A stretch of 64,000 bases of DNA from Agroathelia rolfsii (lineage: Eukaryota > Basidiomycota > Agaricomycetes > Amylocorticiales > Amylocorticiaceae). The stretch is from NCBI GenBank assembly GCA_018343915.1, contig JABRWF010000005.1:1151001-1215000 (forward strand). Reading direction: 5' to 3'. Under the pieces are notes generated by a model. It was not told the origin of the DNA and ran no database searches. It saw nothing but the letters and a program-made list of their open reading frames with translations. A program made the translations under genes and the position numbers. Of the stretch, positions 10,892-23,410 are shown piece by piece (the first letter of the stretch is position 1; each line of letters opens with the position of its first letter).

Positions 10892-12064
10892 TAACACCAG
10901 CTTATTGATAGGGAATCAGTGGTTTCTCTCTTTCTTACTCTTTTTCTTCTTCTGCAAATGCATTTTATTATTATTTCTCAATGCCCGATCTCCTTTCTTC
11001 ATAACTATTTCTGTAGCGCATACACACATTCATCCATGCACATGCATATAAGACGCTTGTCATGAACGGTCAAAAGCGGCTTGATATCCTCAACCGATCC
11101 AAGTTCATGTTTTTATGTTTATCATTTACAATATCAATCACTTTTTTCTTTAACCTCGACGCCTTTTCTTTTTCTTTACTCTTCAAAAATCGGCGTCACT
11201 TTTGCTTGATGTTCAATCATCGTTTAACTTGCTCTTGAACAAAAAAAAAATAACGTACACACATTTATTCTTTTCATTTCATCATTCACATCACCCCTTC
11301 CATCCACTTATATCCCTTTTGTTTTGCGTTGTTGCAATTCTGACTCTATCTCTTGTTGTCACTTTTTTCTTTCTTTCCGCCACTGCTGTCCCGCCTTGTT
11401 TTGCCTGTCCACCCCTCCGTCCGTCCGTCTGACTTCCCTAATCGCTCTGCTCCTCGCTCTCCCCTCCCTTTTTTCTCTTCATTCATTTATGCCTCACTCC
11501 GGTTATGTTTGGTTCATGCACTCCTGCTGTGTCGCTACAAAGAGTTATTCTCTCTGATGGTGATGGTGATAATATGTCTGCGTTGTCTGTTCTTGTTTGT
11601 ATATTGTAGGTTTGAGTTGTAGCTAGCAACTTACGAATAATGTTGTACTATTTATAATCCCTTTCTTTCTTTCTTACTTTTCTTTTGGGGGGTTCTTCGT
11701 CGATGCTCTTTCCGTTTGATGTGGTCCTGTGAATGCACATCATATGTTCTCAAGTTCTGAACGTATCGGTGCTAGTGTCTTTGACTAAGACATGTCAGTA
11801 ATAATCCGGCGTGTTATACATGTATAAGCGTGGAGCTTAAGACTGAACTACATTGCTATGTGCATGCAGGAGCAAGTTATATGCCGGGTATGCTAGTACA
11901 TACATTTACTATATTCCGCATGTATGCTGTGATGTTGTAATTGCAATTGTAACCAAAGAGTCGTGTTTTTTTAAAGAAAAAAATGCTCGATAAAACTACG
12001 AGTATCCCTGTCAATTGACCGACACGCTGAAGAAAGGGGGAAAACAAGAAAAAGACCACTATCA

Positions 12065-12086
12065 CTACTACTACTACTACTACTAC
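12065..12086. repeat. CTA trinucleotide microsatellite
   Basis: Seven uninterrupted CTA copies downstream of the DUF3328 gene. Confidence 0.9.
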
Positions 12087-12295
12087 ATGCATGTAATATT
12101 CATTGTCATCGCTCTGTCATTAGGACTATCATCACCACACTACTCACTGCATACACCTGCCATGTTCGAAATATGTACTACACGTCACTCAACTCTGTCA
12201 CCTCCCTTCCTCCCTCTTTTCTTTCGTCGACTCGGCCACAAAGAAGTGCCACCATCACTCTTGGCTTCGAGAAGAAAGAGAAGAAGAAGAAGAAA

Positions 12296-13628
12296 CTAGT
12301 AAAAGTCGGGGATGACGATATCATCTGGCACGTGCGTAAAGTAGTCAAACTCTGTCTGGAGCTGGTGGTCCTTGGCCCAGTCGACGATGGCGTCAAAGTT
12401 GCGGCACGAGTGCACGCCGTCCTGGGAGATGAAGGTCCGGTTGCGTTTGTCGGACCATTGCCAGATGACGAGGCTGGTGATGAGAGAGAGCGAGAGATTG
12501 AGAGATTGAGTTGGGGGTTTATTTCAAGAAGAGACAGAAGGGAGGGACTTACGATACGTCTGTCGATCGAGAGTGCGAGGGAGAGAGAAAGAAAGAAAGT
12601 GTGTTAGTTATGGATAGTAATAATGATAGAAAACAAGGGCAGCGTTTTTCTTCTTCTTCTCACCTGAAGCACAAATGAGCGCCTGTCGAACAGCCTCGAT
12701 ACAATGCGAGACGTGGTCGTCCCAGTCCTCGGCGGGTATGCCCGCAATATCGCCCGTCTCTGGGTCGGTGTAGTTGGCCGCGTAGAGACCTTTACGCATG
12801 TAATTCTGCAGATGTTTATATACATATTCAAAATCAATATAAATTCTTGCAAGTGCTCGGTATATAGATAAGAGATAAGGGATAGATATAGGGATGCACG
12901 TACCAAGCAATGCAGCTGGTGGAATACGCCCAGACCGACAATATAGTTCTGCTCGTCTCCCGGGATGGCAGAGGTCTTGTTCGGCAGCAGACGGGCTTGC
13001 CACTTGGGGATCTGGGAGATGCCAAATTCTGTGTGATGAGAATGATTTAGGTCCTTTCGATTAGTACATGGGGCGTGTTTATATAAGGAAAAAAAAAACT
13101 CCATACCGTTGTAGAGATCATCCCATGCCTGATCTGTTTCCGGCGAAGGAGTTTTCTGGTAGATGTTGCGGTTTTTCTCTCCAAAGCCCATCCAGAATTT
13201 CATTGCCTTGAATTTGATAGCATCTTGAGCAGGTGCTGTTTTTATTTATTTGCAAGATAAGACAAGGAAGGAAGAGGGAAGTCGAGATAAGCGCCCAAAG
13301 TGAAGAATGATAAGAACAAGAAAAAAAAATGAGACGCACAGTAGATCTTTTGTGGATAAAAGTTGAACATGGTACGGTTATACGACCGCTCCGAGAGCCA
13401 GAGGCCGGTAAAGAGCAGAATCAAAATCAGTTGGGTGACGACGACGACGTTGCGTGTGCATATGTAGGGTAGCCAGCTGAATCTGCCCTCCTTCCTCGTC
13501 TGGCTGCGCGCATGTCCTAGTGTGGGCGTCGACGAACGCTTTTCGTCAAAGTCGTCTGTGGAGGTATCTCTGGCCTCTGGCGACTCCGGGTCGGCGAGGA
13601 GAGCTTCGTATTCTACGTCGCGGGGCAT
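12296..13628 (-). CDS. DUF3328/UstYa-family oxidase-like membrane protein
   Basis: Six exons on the minus strand: 13628-13340, 13235-13107, 13028-12904, 12805-12664, 12559-12553 and 12473-12296, giving 289 residues. An acidic head (MPRDVEYEALLADPESPEAR) is followed by one membrane segment (about 62-80, VVVVTQLILILLFTGLWL), then the DUF3328 domain: YSPAQDAIKF, HQLHCL and HCIEAVRQALICAS, then DVS...WQW. HQLHC and HC are the paired motifs thought to bind metal. Known members oxidise or cyclise peptides (ustiloxin UstYa/Yb) or other substrates. The fifth exon is only 7 nt; without it the conserved A-D-V-x...W-x-W region and the frame are lost. No precursor gene is adjacent; the repeat-peptide locus is 10 kb away. 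Confidence 0.9.
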
Positions 13629-15166
13629 GGTGTTGGCAGTGGAGTGGGCGTCTGTACTTCCTCGGGGTCAAGGTCTATGAAGCTAACTGGATAAGATAAA
13701 TATATATCTATATCTGTATGGGTGTGTTCCTGAGTGTTGTTATAGACAGGTCGGGACGAAGAAGAAGAGGAATACAAATGGTCAGTTGAGCACGAGCTTT
13801 ATATACATGCGATATTAGGACGTGATGACGGCGGTCAAGACGGCTGGATGATGGATGATTGTTTGATGGCCCTTTGTCGGGTTACACTAGCATCAAGACG
13901 ACAAGACCGAAATGATGAGGTGATAAGGGCTGTATGCCATTGTTGGTATCTGACATGCTGAGGAGCTTGATGTTGTACTGAGGGAGTGCCCAGGTGGTTA
14001 ACTGGGCTCTACCTTATGGTCCTGCACTTATTAGCAACGATTTCTAGTGGAAAGGAATACTAAACCCACCAGGAAATGACATCTCGACTGAGATGGGCAT
14101 CAACGGCCTCGGACGTAATGTTCCCTCATTTTGTTCTCAGGTCCGAAGCAGGCCACGGAGAAAAAATCCAGCTGACCACGCTGACTGATGCGTTTAGAAA
14201 ATTGGCCCGAATGTTAAACCATAGGATATTGTTCTCAACGTAAGCTTTGGCTCTTGTGTGATAACTGGTAATGTTTCTGCTCGGTGTTGTTGATCATGAA
14301 ATGGATGGGCTTCAGAAGCAGGTACTACTCTGCGCAACCGGCTGTCTGAACATAACCGGCATCATCGCGCATCACCTATACACATATCCCAAACCACTGC
14401 AAGGTATCACATCGTAGGCCTGAAAACATCCATTTAGTTGAACTAGCTCAAGCACTGCACCAGCAGTGCTGTTGTCGGTTTTATGTATTTATACCAACTG
14501 TTGCCATCGTATGAACTCTGTCGCAGCATAGCTTGAGTTTCAGAAGCTGTTTCATACTCTTATAAAGTACAGCTTACTGCTATAGTAGGAGTATAAAATT
14601 GTAATGTATCCTTGATTGTTCCAGCCCAAGCGGTTTCTTTGGCCTCAGTTTTTTATAAGATTATTATCGGAAGGAGATTATCCCTATTCAGACGATGTAG
14701 GTAGTAGGCAGCCTTGGATTAGACTTCCAATAACAAATTAAATGCTCATTTCAAAGTCTCGTCAGCTTCAAGACATGTTGGCAATGAGCTCCAGGGACGT
14801 TGCCTCTGACGACAGTTTCACTCAATCCTCGCCGTGACGCTTGATTTTATCGAGGAGGAGCGCTGCATCATCAGACCAAACCATGTTATTTCGATTTTCT
14901 TTGAGAGCCCGTAGATATACTAGTAATTCTCGCATTGATCCGAATGGTTTTCCATGCTATTTTCTATGATGAATATTCTGTGTCGTTAGGAATAATGATT
15001 AGATGACAAGCGTTGGTGGACGAGCAGGCCACTAGCGCAGTAGCCGGCTTGTGCGTCTGCACGTCACCTTGAACCTGATCACCACTTGGCTCACTTTTTC
15101 TCCTGGCACTTTGCTCCGACGTTGCCGTTCTCAGTAAAACCATACATGTTGCACTGTTAGACAACC
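13629..15166. other. divergent intergenic region
   Basis: 1.5 kb between the start codons of the DUF3328 gene (minus) and the LRR gene (plus). It should hold both promoters. I see no supported gene. Confidence 0.45.
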
Positions 15167-18100
15167 ATGTCGACCTCCTCAGCCTCCAGTTCACCATCCT
15201 CGTCCTCTGTAACAATACCCATCCCGGGAAAGTCCATACTGAAACGACCGCCGCCGACGCAACAGTCACTCTTTTCTCGCATAATAAAGATCCTGCCTTC
15301 CCAGACGAGCGCATCCGGCCCCGATGACGAAACCAAGACACTTAAGCGTGCCCATTTTATCCTACCGGAAATTGCGGTCGTCTATCCCATATCCTCCTTG
15401 AATCCTCCCTCTGTGCCGGGCCTAAAAGAGGAGAAGAGAGCTATCGAGGAGAAGGAGCTGGAGAGAAGGAAGCGTGTTGTCCGTGGAGATTCCATCAGCG
15501 GCAGCGGCGCCGATGACTGGTGGTCGATGGACAAAGTGGAGTCGTTTTACAGGGAATGCTGCGCAGGCAGAGAAGAAGAACCAGATGCTGCAGTCTCTGC
15601 TGCCTTCAAGGTGTGTTCGGGGCATCGATCCAATGCTGGATGAGATGACGAGACTGATATGTACGTGTCGTGTGCCTTTTTTTTCTTTTAGAATGCGGCC
15701 ACGGCGCCCCTCCGCACAGTAGATTTGTCTGGCGTGCAGCTAACCCCCACAACTGCCTCTATTCTATCTGATGTATTCACCATCGAATGGGGGCTGCGCA
15801 AGCTGGTGCTTCGCGAATGCAATCTGGATGAGCAGGTGCCACCTCTGTGCGATTGATTGTCCAATTGCTAATGCGATCTACAGACGCTGAAACCTATCTT
15901 GCATGCACTCCTCATACCAGGAACCCTTACGTTTCTGTCCGTCTCATCGAATCATCGTATGAAGGCTCCTGCCTATAAGCTCCTGAGCGCATATTTAGCC
16001 AAGGTCAGCCCAATCACATAAATATGACGATTCCTTGTCTCTGATTCCAATCAACATAGGCAAAAAGCCTGCAATTTCTGGACCTGACCCAGAACGCACT
16101 AGACAAGAAGGCTATAGAATTCATAGTGACCGCCCTTCCAACGGCACCTAACCCAGGCATTATCTCACTCAAACTAGATGACTGCTCCTTGAGGCCTGCA
16201 GCTCTCGAAGCCTTGGGTATGTCCCAGCATTTTTACTAATCATAATCCTCACCATCTTACACTACCCGCACCAGCCCATGTCGTTCGTACATCCTCCCTA
16301 CGCCACATATCCCTACGGCATAACCGTATCGCCGCCAACGGCGCAGTCGCCCTCGCCTTAATGACCAAAGACTACCCCGATATTGTCCCCGGCAGCAACA
16401 GCAACACGAGCCCGACGTCCTCCGTCCCCTCCTCCCCATCAACATCAAACATCAACCTGCCCATGTCGCTTCCGTCCCCTCTTCCACCCCCATCTCCAAT
16501 CACGACGGGCTCAGCCTCACCCACCGGGTCCACGTCCACGCCCTCCCCCCGGCAGAGCATATCCGCCCGTCTGGCCGCCCTCCAGCCTCCGCCGCGGCAC
16601 CCGGCGCTGAACGGCCCGCAAACGACATACACGCCGTACATCCCACGCTCCAAACGTGGCCTGCCCCCACCCTCCCCGTCCCCTGTCGTTTCGGGATCTG
16701 GACAGCCGGTGCCGATCATCACGTCTTCATCGCAAGGAGGGGTGACGACGCGGCACCCCGTACCTGCCATTGGTACGGGGTCGCAGCAGCAACAGCATCA
16801 TGAGCCGCTGCGCACGCCGTTGCATGCACAGGGTCCGAGTGCGGCGCTGTTGGATAACATTAGGGCGTTGGATAATTTACCGAGGTTAGGCGCGTTGAGG
16901 ACATTGGACTTGAGAGGGAATGATTTGAGGGTCAGTGGCATGATTTTATTTATTTATTTATTTCCTTTTCCTTTTTGGTTTATGCTGATGCTTTCTTTGT
17001 ATATTGTTGTAGGCGGGTATTTCCTATCTTGCTCAGGTCTTGAAGCGTAATCGGACACTCAAGGTGCTCAATCTGAGCGAAAACAAGTTGGATGTGCAGT
17101 GCTTAGTAGCGGTTGCCGAGGCATTGGTGAGTCCAAATATTATTTTCAATACTTAGGGTGGATGATTTATATTGTTGGCAAATAAAATAGAAATATAACT
17201 CGTGTCTTGAGACTCTTGATCTGAGCAAGAATCCCTGCTCTGGACCTGGTTTGGAAGGGGTGAGTAGCTCAAATTTGCCCATCAACTGACCTAATTTTCT
17301 CGTTTTCGTATTTGTTAGATACAATCGTTACGAACCGCGTTTACGCTCAATACGGCTCTGAAACGGCTCTTCCTATCTTCTACATCCATGACCTCGGCGG
17401 GTGCGATCGCGTTGGCCGAGTTCCTGCCCGAGTCGAGTTCTCTGCTGCACCTCGACCTGACGGATAACAACCTCGACTTTGCGGGCGTCATGGCGCTTAG
17501 CTCGGGACTCAAGTCGAACCATGTAATGCGTTGTTTGGATTTGAATATCCCGCCTGGGGATGAGCAGTATGCAAAGTAGGTTCTTCCTTTTTTCTTTTCT
17601 TTCTTTCGCCTATTTGATATATCTATAAGTGATCTAACCTGATGCTCATATATGACTAGGATGTGTCGTGATATCCTCAACACCTGCGTACGTAACACTG
17701 AGGAAGCCGAGAAACGCACGCAGGATGTGGCGGTGGCATCGTCATCGGCCGCAACACCAACGGGGGCAGCGGATGGCTCTTCAGAAGGTGGTCGTGGTCA
17801 TGGCAAAGGTGTATGGGGTCTGATTGAAGACAGCCAAATAGCGCGGTCTATCCGCAAGGATGAGGAGAAGCAGGTATGCTAATTAAATCCTCCTTATGCT
17901 GCACGTCGTGATTCCAACAACAAAAAAACGACTAACCATCATCATGGCCAACTCTCTAGATCCGGAGTGACATCATCGTCCAAGCGCGCAGCTTCCTAGC
18001 GCAGCTAACGGAGCTATCCAACGCATCCGCACAGCTCACGACGCTTCCTCCCGACGAAGCGGATGACATGCTGAAGAAGGGTAACCTTCTGCACCAGGAG

Positions 18101-19089
18101 CTCACCTCCTCTGCTGGTATCACCGACAACCCCGCACGGCTACAGGAACTCCTGGAAGTGAACGACCTCCTGACGGCCGCTCTGGCGCGCCAGACCCAGA
18201 AGCAGCAGCAGCAGCGCCGTAATGCACGACGTCCGCCGGGATTGGGTATCTTCACCCCGGGAGCCGAGGATTACTTCGGGAACGGGGACGTCGTCGCGCC
18301 GCCCGAGAAGGTGGAAGAGGCAGCGGTGGAAGACGAGATCGCGTCGACGCCCAGGATCGACAAGGGTAAAGGCAAGGCGCCGCCGGAGCATGAGCCCGTG
18401 TTGAGCCCCACGGCGGCGTTTTTAGATGATTCGGATGAGGATGAGGTCTTTCATTCGGACGTGGAGACGGAGGATGAGATGACTGCCGGAGCTGTGGCTT
18501 CGCCCACGGATAGGTCTGTGATTTTCCACGATGCTTTTTCTGAGATTAATGTACTGATAGATTTCGCGGTGGAATTTTACAGATCCAAGTCGTGGGTGGC
18601 GGAGGAAGGTGAGATCTTCCGCAAGGGGAATGTGTTACTTGGACCGGAAGAGATGGAGGGTGAATATGCTGGAGAAGACTTACGTCGTGAGGTTAGTTCT
18701 TTCTCTACTACTGTTTCGGACTGGTTTGTGACTTACGTTTACTTTTTGTTTCAATTGCACAGCTTCTTGAAGCTATGGTTGAGCGTCCGCCACCACGGCC
18801 TCTTCTGGACGACTTTGGAGTCGAGATACAGCCATCGCCCATCCAGGACGTTAAGGCGCCCGAGTCGCCCCAAGAGCCCCCCAAGCCTTCCCCACGGCCA
18901 TACATCTCGCGCTCGAGGTCGTCCTCTTCATCCATACTTCAGGTTATATCGCCAACCAGTGCAAATGGTAGGCATTAAAGTTGCCCACTAACCATGCTTG
19001 CATTTGGATACTGACTGACGCCTCCCTCCCTCCACATAGGACGTTCGCCAACAAGCCCTATACCTGAAGCTCCATCTCCTCCATCGTAA
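15167..19089 (+). CDS. leucine-rich-repeat protein resembling PP1 regulatory subunit PPP1R37
   Basis: Exons: 15167-15610, 15692-15835, 15884-16003, 16060-16216, 16275-16930, 17013-17126, 17191-17259, 17319-17575, 17660-17873, 17960-18513, 18583-18691, 18763-18967, 19040-19089, about 1007 residues. A further 69-nt segment (18514-18582) is treated as an in-frame intron. The N-terminus has a SILK-type PP1 docking motif (residues 23-26) and a possible RVxF-like motif KRAHF (60-64). It is followed by DKVESFYRECCAG and a run of ribonuclease-inhibitor-type LRRs (LRTVDLSGVQLT, LQFLDLTQNALD, LRHISLRHNRI, LKVLNLSENKLD, LLHLDLTDNNLD). A Pro/Ser-rich loop of about 150 residues interrupts the repeats. The tail has a Gln-rich helix and an acidic stretch. 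PP1 regulation is inferred by motif order. Confidence 0.82.
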
Positions 19090-19675
19090 TGTAACTTATA
19101 TACAATACTCAGGTTTGTGATTTTTTTTACAGGTACGTACGTTATCTATAATAAAACATCATCTCTTCCTGAAACCCTTTACAGCATCATCTTCTACAAC
19201 ATTTTCACACGGAGGACGGTTTATTCTTCTTTACACATTTGGGACCATTTTTCTTAGCGTAAATGTACATACATTGACATGCACATGTACATCATAATGG
19301 CACACAAGGCATCGCTATGGATACATTTTCTTTCTCCCCATCCTCCCCTTTTCCACCTTATATGAGTAACACTACACACAATCTATACTGGTACTGTACG
19401 CATGCTATATTGTCCTTTTGATTGCAAGTCCTGGTATCGTTGATGTACCTGACATGATGATTGTATAAATACCCTGTTAGTCATGAGTGTACGAGCACGG
19501 TACGTATAAGGACCGCCACGCTGCGCACGTTGAGGCGATGACGAGATAGCCAACCAGCCCTGGATGGCCTGAGAGTACGCATGCGCGCGCGCGCGCGCTT
19601 TCAATTATCAACCGTTGAACCTGTACACACTTCATCTTCATCCCTTTACTCCCCCCCCCCGTTCTTTTTCTCGCC
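19090..19675. other. intergenic region, no gene seen
   Basis: About 590 bp between the LRR gene and the peroxiredoxin gene, containing a GC dinucleotide run (about 19582-19598) and a pyrimidine-rich stretch just before the next ATG. Confidence 0.45.
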
Positions 19676-20775
19676 ATGTCTGACGCAGCTGTTGAGGGAC
19701 CACGAAGGTCGACACGTATTTCTTCGCAGACAAAACCGGCTGCTGCTGCTGCACCAGCAGCTGCCAAGAAGCCTCGTGCTTCTAAGAAACGTAGTGCTGA
19801 CGACTCGGGTGACGCTGCTGCACAAGAGTCGACTGCTAAAAAGGTATAAATCTGAATTTATATTATTGGGATTTTTTTTTTTGATAAGTGTACTAATGAT
19901 GTTCAAACACGAATTGCTTTTTCTTTCTTTTATGGTTATGATGGTAAATCATTGATGATTATAATAGTCAAAACCAGCCTCTGCAAAAAAGGACACAAAA
20001 TCCAAGTCTGAGGCTGCAGAGTCGGAAAATAAAGAGGCTGCTGCTGCTGATGAGGAAATAGACGAGCTGGCCAAGGAAAGCGGCGAAGAGGATGTGAAGA
20101 CGATCGACATTGGCGACTCGTTGCCGTCCTTGATACTGAAGAACGAGAAAAACGAGGACATCAACGTGGCGGATTTGACTGCCGAAAAGGGCGTCGTGTT
20201 TTTCCTCGTCCCAAAGGCGGATACACGTTAGTTTATTTTCCTTCCGCCTTTCCCCTTGGGCTTTTTCTTCTTCTCGTACTTAGGGTAGCTTGCTGATGGA
20301 TTTGATGATTGACAGCTGGATGCACCACCCAGGCCTGTGGCTTCCGTGATATTTACCCTGATTTTACCTCGACTGGGTTTGATGTCTACTGTCTGAGTGC
20401 GGACACGCCGACTGCTCAGACCAAGTGGCAAACCAAGGCAAGTCTCTTTCAATGATTTGGTGGTTTTTCCTGCCACTAATAAATGTGTAATTTTTTTTGC
20501 TTCTTTTCTTATAGAAAGAGCTGCCGTATTCGTTGTTATCCGACCCCAAGAGGATCCTCATCAAGGCCCTTGGTGCGGGTGAGGGTAACAAGACCAAGCG
20601 AAGTCATTTCATCTTCGAAAAGGGAGGAAAGCTCGTTGAGAAGAAGAACCCTGTTAAGCCTGCAGACAGGTATGTTCCAGTTATGTTTCTGAGCGGCGAC
20701 CGTTGACTGAGACGCATCTTTTGAAACAACAGCCCCAAGCTTGCTCTGGATTATATCAAGTCTATTGCAGCATAA
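19676..20775 (+). CDS. nuclear-type atypical 2-Cys peroxiredoxin (Dot5/PrxQ/BCP family)
   Basis: Exons 19676-19843, 19968-20226, 20316-20437, 20515-20669 and 20733-20775 give 248 residues. A basic, Ala/Lys-rich head (RRSTRISSQ, KKPRASKKRS) looks like a nuclear or chromatin-targeting extension, as in yeast Dot5. The AhpC/TSA fold follows: GDSLPSLILKNEKNEDINVA, then PKADTPGCTTQACGFRD with peroxidatic Cys146 and resolving Cys151 five residues on, the PrxQ arrangement. Later motifs are FDVYCLSAD, YSLLSDP and FIFEKGGKLV. It should reduce peroxides with thioredoxin. The third intron has a GC donor (AAG|GCAAGT ... ATAG); only this splicing keeps the YSLLSDP frame. Confidence 0.92.
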
Positions 20776-20917
20776 AGAATGGAAGAGTGCTTTCATTTCC
20801 TCATGTGATATTTAATATCTAGTGTATTATATTTTTTGCGAAATCTACTTGCTCTTTTTCTTTCTTGCTATCCTATAGTAGAAGAGTGGCCCGATTATCT
20901 CTGTAATTCTCTCAATT

Positions 20918-21742
20918 TCACGCTCCCACAACACTAGGGACATCTGCAGCCCCGAGATGATTGCTAAGGACATCCACAATCAGCTGATGATCCATCTACA
21001 GAGGTGCGATGTTAATCAGCGTCGACGATAATGCATATGAAGTCGATCCAGCCACGATAAACACACCTCCTGGGGAAGACCAGAGACGATGATCGCGCCA
21101 ATCGGTCCTACGGGAACGTTCTTGAGCCAGATCGGGAACCCACCCCCGTGAAAGGCGTATTCCCCGTCGGGCTGAGATCCTATAGGTGCAGGGCCATACG
21201 TGCCAAACTCTTTCCCTCGAGCGATGGCCTTTTGGCCCATGTAGTACGTTGACCGATTGAAACGCGCCACGGTGCGCGATTTGGCGGCGATCCAGTGCCT
21301 GTTGTTATTTTATGGATGACCATGTAGTGTATAATGGTAGTAGTGTGTAGTAGTATGTTAGTTCCTTGGAAAATACGTGTGTTATGTGGTTATATGTACC
21401 AGTTGTCTGCTGTCACCGCAGTCTTATCTCCTACACTTGCTTTGAAAAGGACGTCTCCGTTGAATAGCTCGATGGAGATGGCGATACCATTAGGTCCTGT
21501 GAGGCCCCTACCGACTTTATCATAGAATGCTGCACGGATGGCTAAACCGATGTTGAAGCTATCAATGAGGAAGTGTAGGTACCAATATTGGTATGAGCTG
21601 ATACTTGATCTCGTATGTTGATTATTGTTCCTGCTCACGCATCATCCGCAGTAAAGGAATAGAATCTCAAGAGCTGCTCTTGACGGTCGATAATGGGCAG
21701 GAATTGTCTTGCACGATCAGCTGCAGCGTCTGAGTTAGCCAT
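20918..21742 (-). CDS. UPF0303 / heme-degrading-domain family protein (YBR137W-like)
   Basis: Exons 21742-21639, 21558-21400, 21298-21067 and 20995-20918 give 190 residues, the usual length of the family. Conserved segments visible are FNIGLAIRAAFYDKVG, GIAISIELFNGDVLFKASVG, TADNWHWIAAKSRTVARFNR and EYAFHGGGFPIWLKNVPVGP, then IGAIIVSGLPQEMDHQLIV at the end. These match the UPF0303 group, related to HbpS/GlcG folds; the yeast member YBR137W has been tied to the GET pathway. Enzymatic function is not established. It converges with the peroxiredoxin gene, with about 140 bp between the stop codons. Confidence 0.88.
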
Positions 21743-22058
21743 CGTTGTTGATACCCGAGTCCAGCTTCAATAGGCGATATTCAAGTTGTATGAGTACTAT
21801 ACCATGTGGAGTACTGATCGAAGCAGGAATAATTATTACTTCTGTGTTCAGTCCGAAAAAATTGGAGTACGGAGGGTTACTGGATGCTATTTTGCTGGAT
21901 GTGGATCACCTAACTATAATGGGCATTTTCTCTTACGATTTTTGATGCTGATGCAAAGTCTAAAATATCATGCATATCTCAGTGGTACACTACATTAACC
22001 ATACATGTTGCTTTCTTTTGACATTATTCAAATACTTTGTGATATACTGATTCCAAGT

Positions 22059-23410
22059 TTACGCCTGCAGCTTCTTCTTGAGCACATCCTTGAGGGTCTC
22101 ACCATCCTCGGCAAACTTCTTGATACCTTCGTGAAGCTTGTCGAAGGCCATCTGCTCCTGCAGGAGTGCCCAACGGAATTCAGGCTCGTTATCAATAAAG
22201 GAGACTTTGTCGATGGGGTGGCCCTCCCTGGCGTTGTTAGAGTCGAGCTTCTTGGGCACCTGGGCAGTGGATTTCTTGAGTTCCTCAAGAAGGCTGGGGG
22301 AGATGGTGAGGAAGTCAATGCCAGCGAGGGACTTGATCTCGTCAACCTGGTAATTATGACAGAGATGATTGATCAATGACTAATTACATATGTGCATAGC
22401 ATATACTTACGTTGCGGAAGGAAGCACCCATAACGATGGTCTTGTAGCCGTGTTGTTTGTAGTAGTTGAAGATCTTCTTCACGGACTGGACACCGGGGTC
22501 GTTGTCGCCAGCGAAGTTGCCATTAGGGTCGTTCTTCTTGTACCAATCGAGGATCTAAACCAGAAATCTGTTTGGGATCTGCAATTATTACGTCATAAGA
22601 TGGCGGTGAGTTACTTACACGGCCGACAAAGGGTGAAATGAGGGTGACGTTAGCCTCGGCGCAGGCAACTGCCTGGCCAAAGCCGAAGAGTAGGGTCAAA
22701 TTGCAGTGAATGCCATCGTCGCGCTCAAGTTCACGGGCAGCCTGGATACCCTCCCAGGTCGAGGCGATCTTGATCAAAATGCGCTCCTTCTTGATGCCAA
22801 CAGATTCGTAGAGAGCAATGAGCTCCTTAGCCTATCGTAAATGTCGTATATCAGTATCAGGTTATCATTATATATGAAGATAGATATGAATGACCTTCTT
22901 CTTGGTTCCCTCTTTGTCGAAGGACAGGCGGGCGTCAACCTCAGTCGAGACACGACCAGGGATGATTTCCAAGATGGCCTTGCCGAACTCGATAAGCTAA
23001 ATGGATAATACGTAAGAGCTTGTCCCTAATAATCCTTTATCTCTAAAAATTTGCTTACAAGTCTGTCTACAGCATGGTTGGCCTGAGTCTCAAGATCACC
23101 GCCCTTCTCCTTGGCGTACTTGATGGCGGCGTCAATGAGGTGAGCGTAGCCCTCCTTCTTGGAGGCAGCCAAGATCAAGGAAGGGTTGGTGGTAGCATCC
23201 TATTCAATAGATGCATATATCAGTGTTTCATTCACCCCGTCAGTCGTAGGCGATCTACCTGAGGCTTGTATACATCGATGGCTGCATATGCGTATATCAG
23301 TTATCGTTTCAGATCACGAACATCGAAGCAGTATACTAACACTCAAAATCGCCCGAGTCCGATACGACGACGGTGCCAGTTTTCTTGAGGTAATCGAGAG
23401 AGGTAGACAT
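22059..23410 (-). CDS. TAL1: transaldolase
   Basis: Seven exons: 23410-23341, 23281-23259, 23199-23059, 22996-22895, 22831-22619, 22554-22411 and 22346-22059, giving 326 residues, the normal length. The chain reads [19 protein letters not shown] (N-terminal signature), [25 protein letters not shown], then [16 protein letters not shown] with the Schiff-base Lys in [37 protein letters not shown], and [17 protein letters not shown]. It transfers dihydroxyacetone units in the non-oxidative pentose phosphate pathway, in the cytosol. The second exon is only 23 nt. It lies head-to-head with the DUF300 gene, with about 670 bp between starts. Confidence 0.97.

Larger units (their letters stand above)
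10718..12295. other. convergent intergenic region with simple repeats
   Basis: About 1.6 kb between two genes ending towards each other. It is pyrimidine-rich on the plus strand, as in a 3' UTR. It holds a CTGGT pentamer tract (10870-10891) and a CTA triplet tract (about 12065-12086). The many short open frames here are T/C-rich artefacts. Confidence 0.5.

Noticed and set aside
11202..12092. Hydrophobic short frames in both directions
   Set aside because: They arise from pyrimidine-rich 3' flanking DNA and simple repeats, not from coding sequence.
18514..18582. In-frame segment of the LRR gene read as coding
   Set aside because: Has a GTCTGT donor, CTGAT branch and TTTTACAG acceptor, and skipping it joins TDR to SKSWVAEEGE cleanly; treated as an intron, although either reading keeps the frame.
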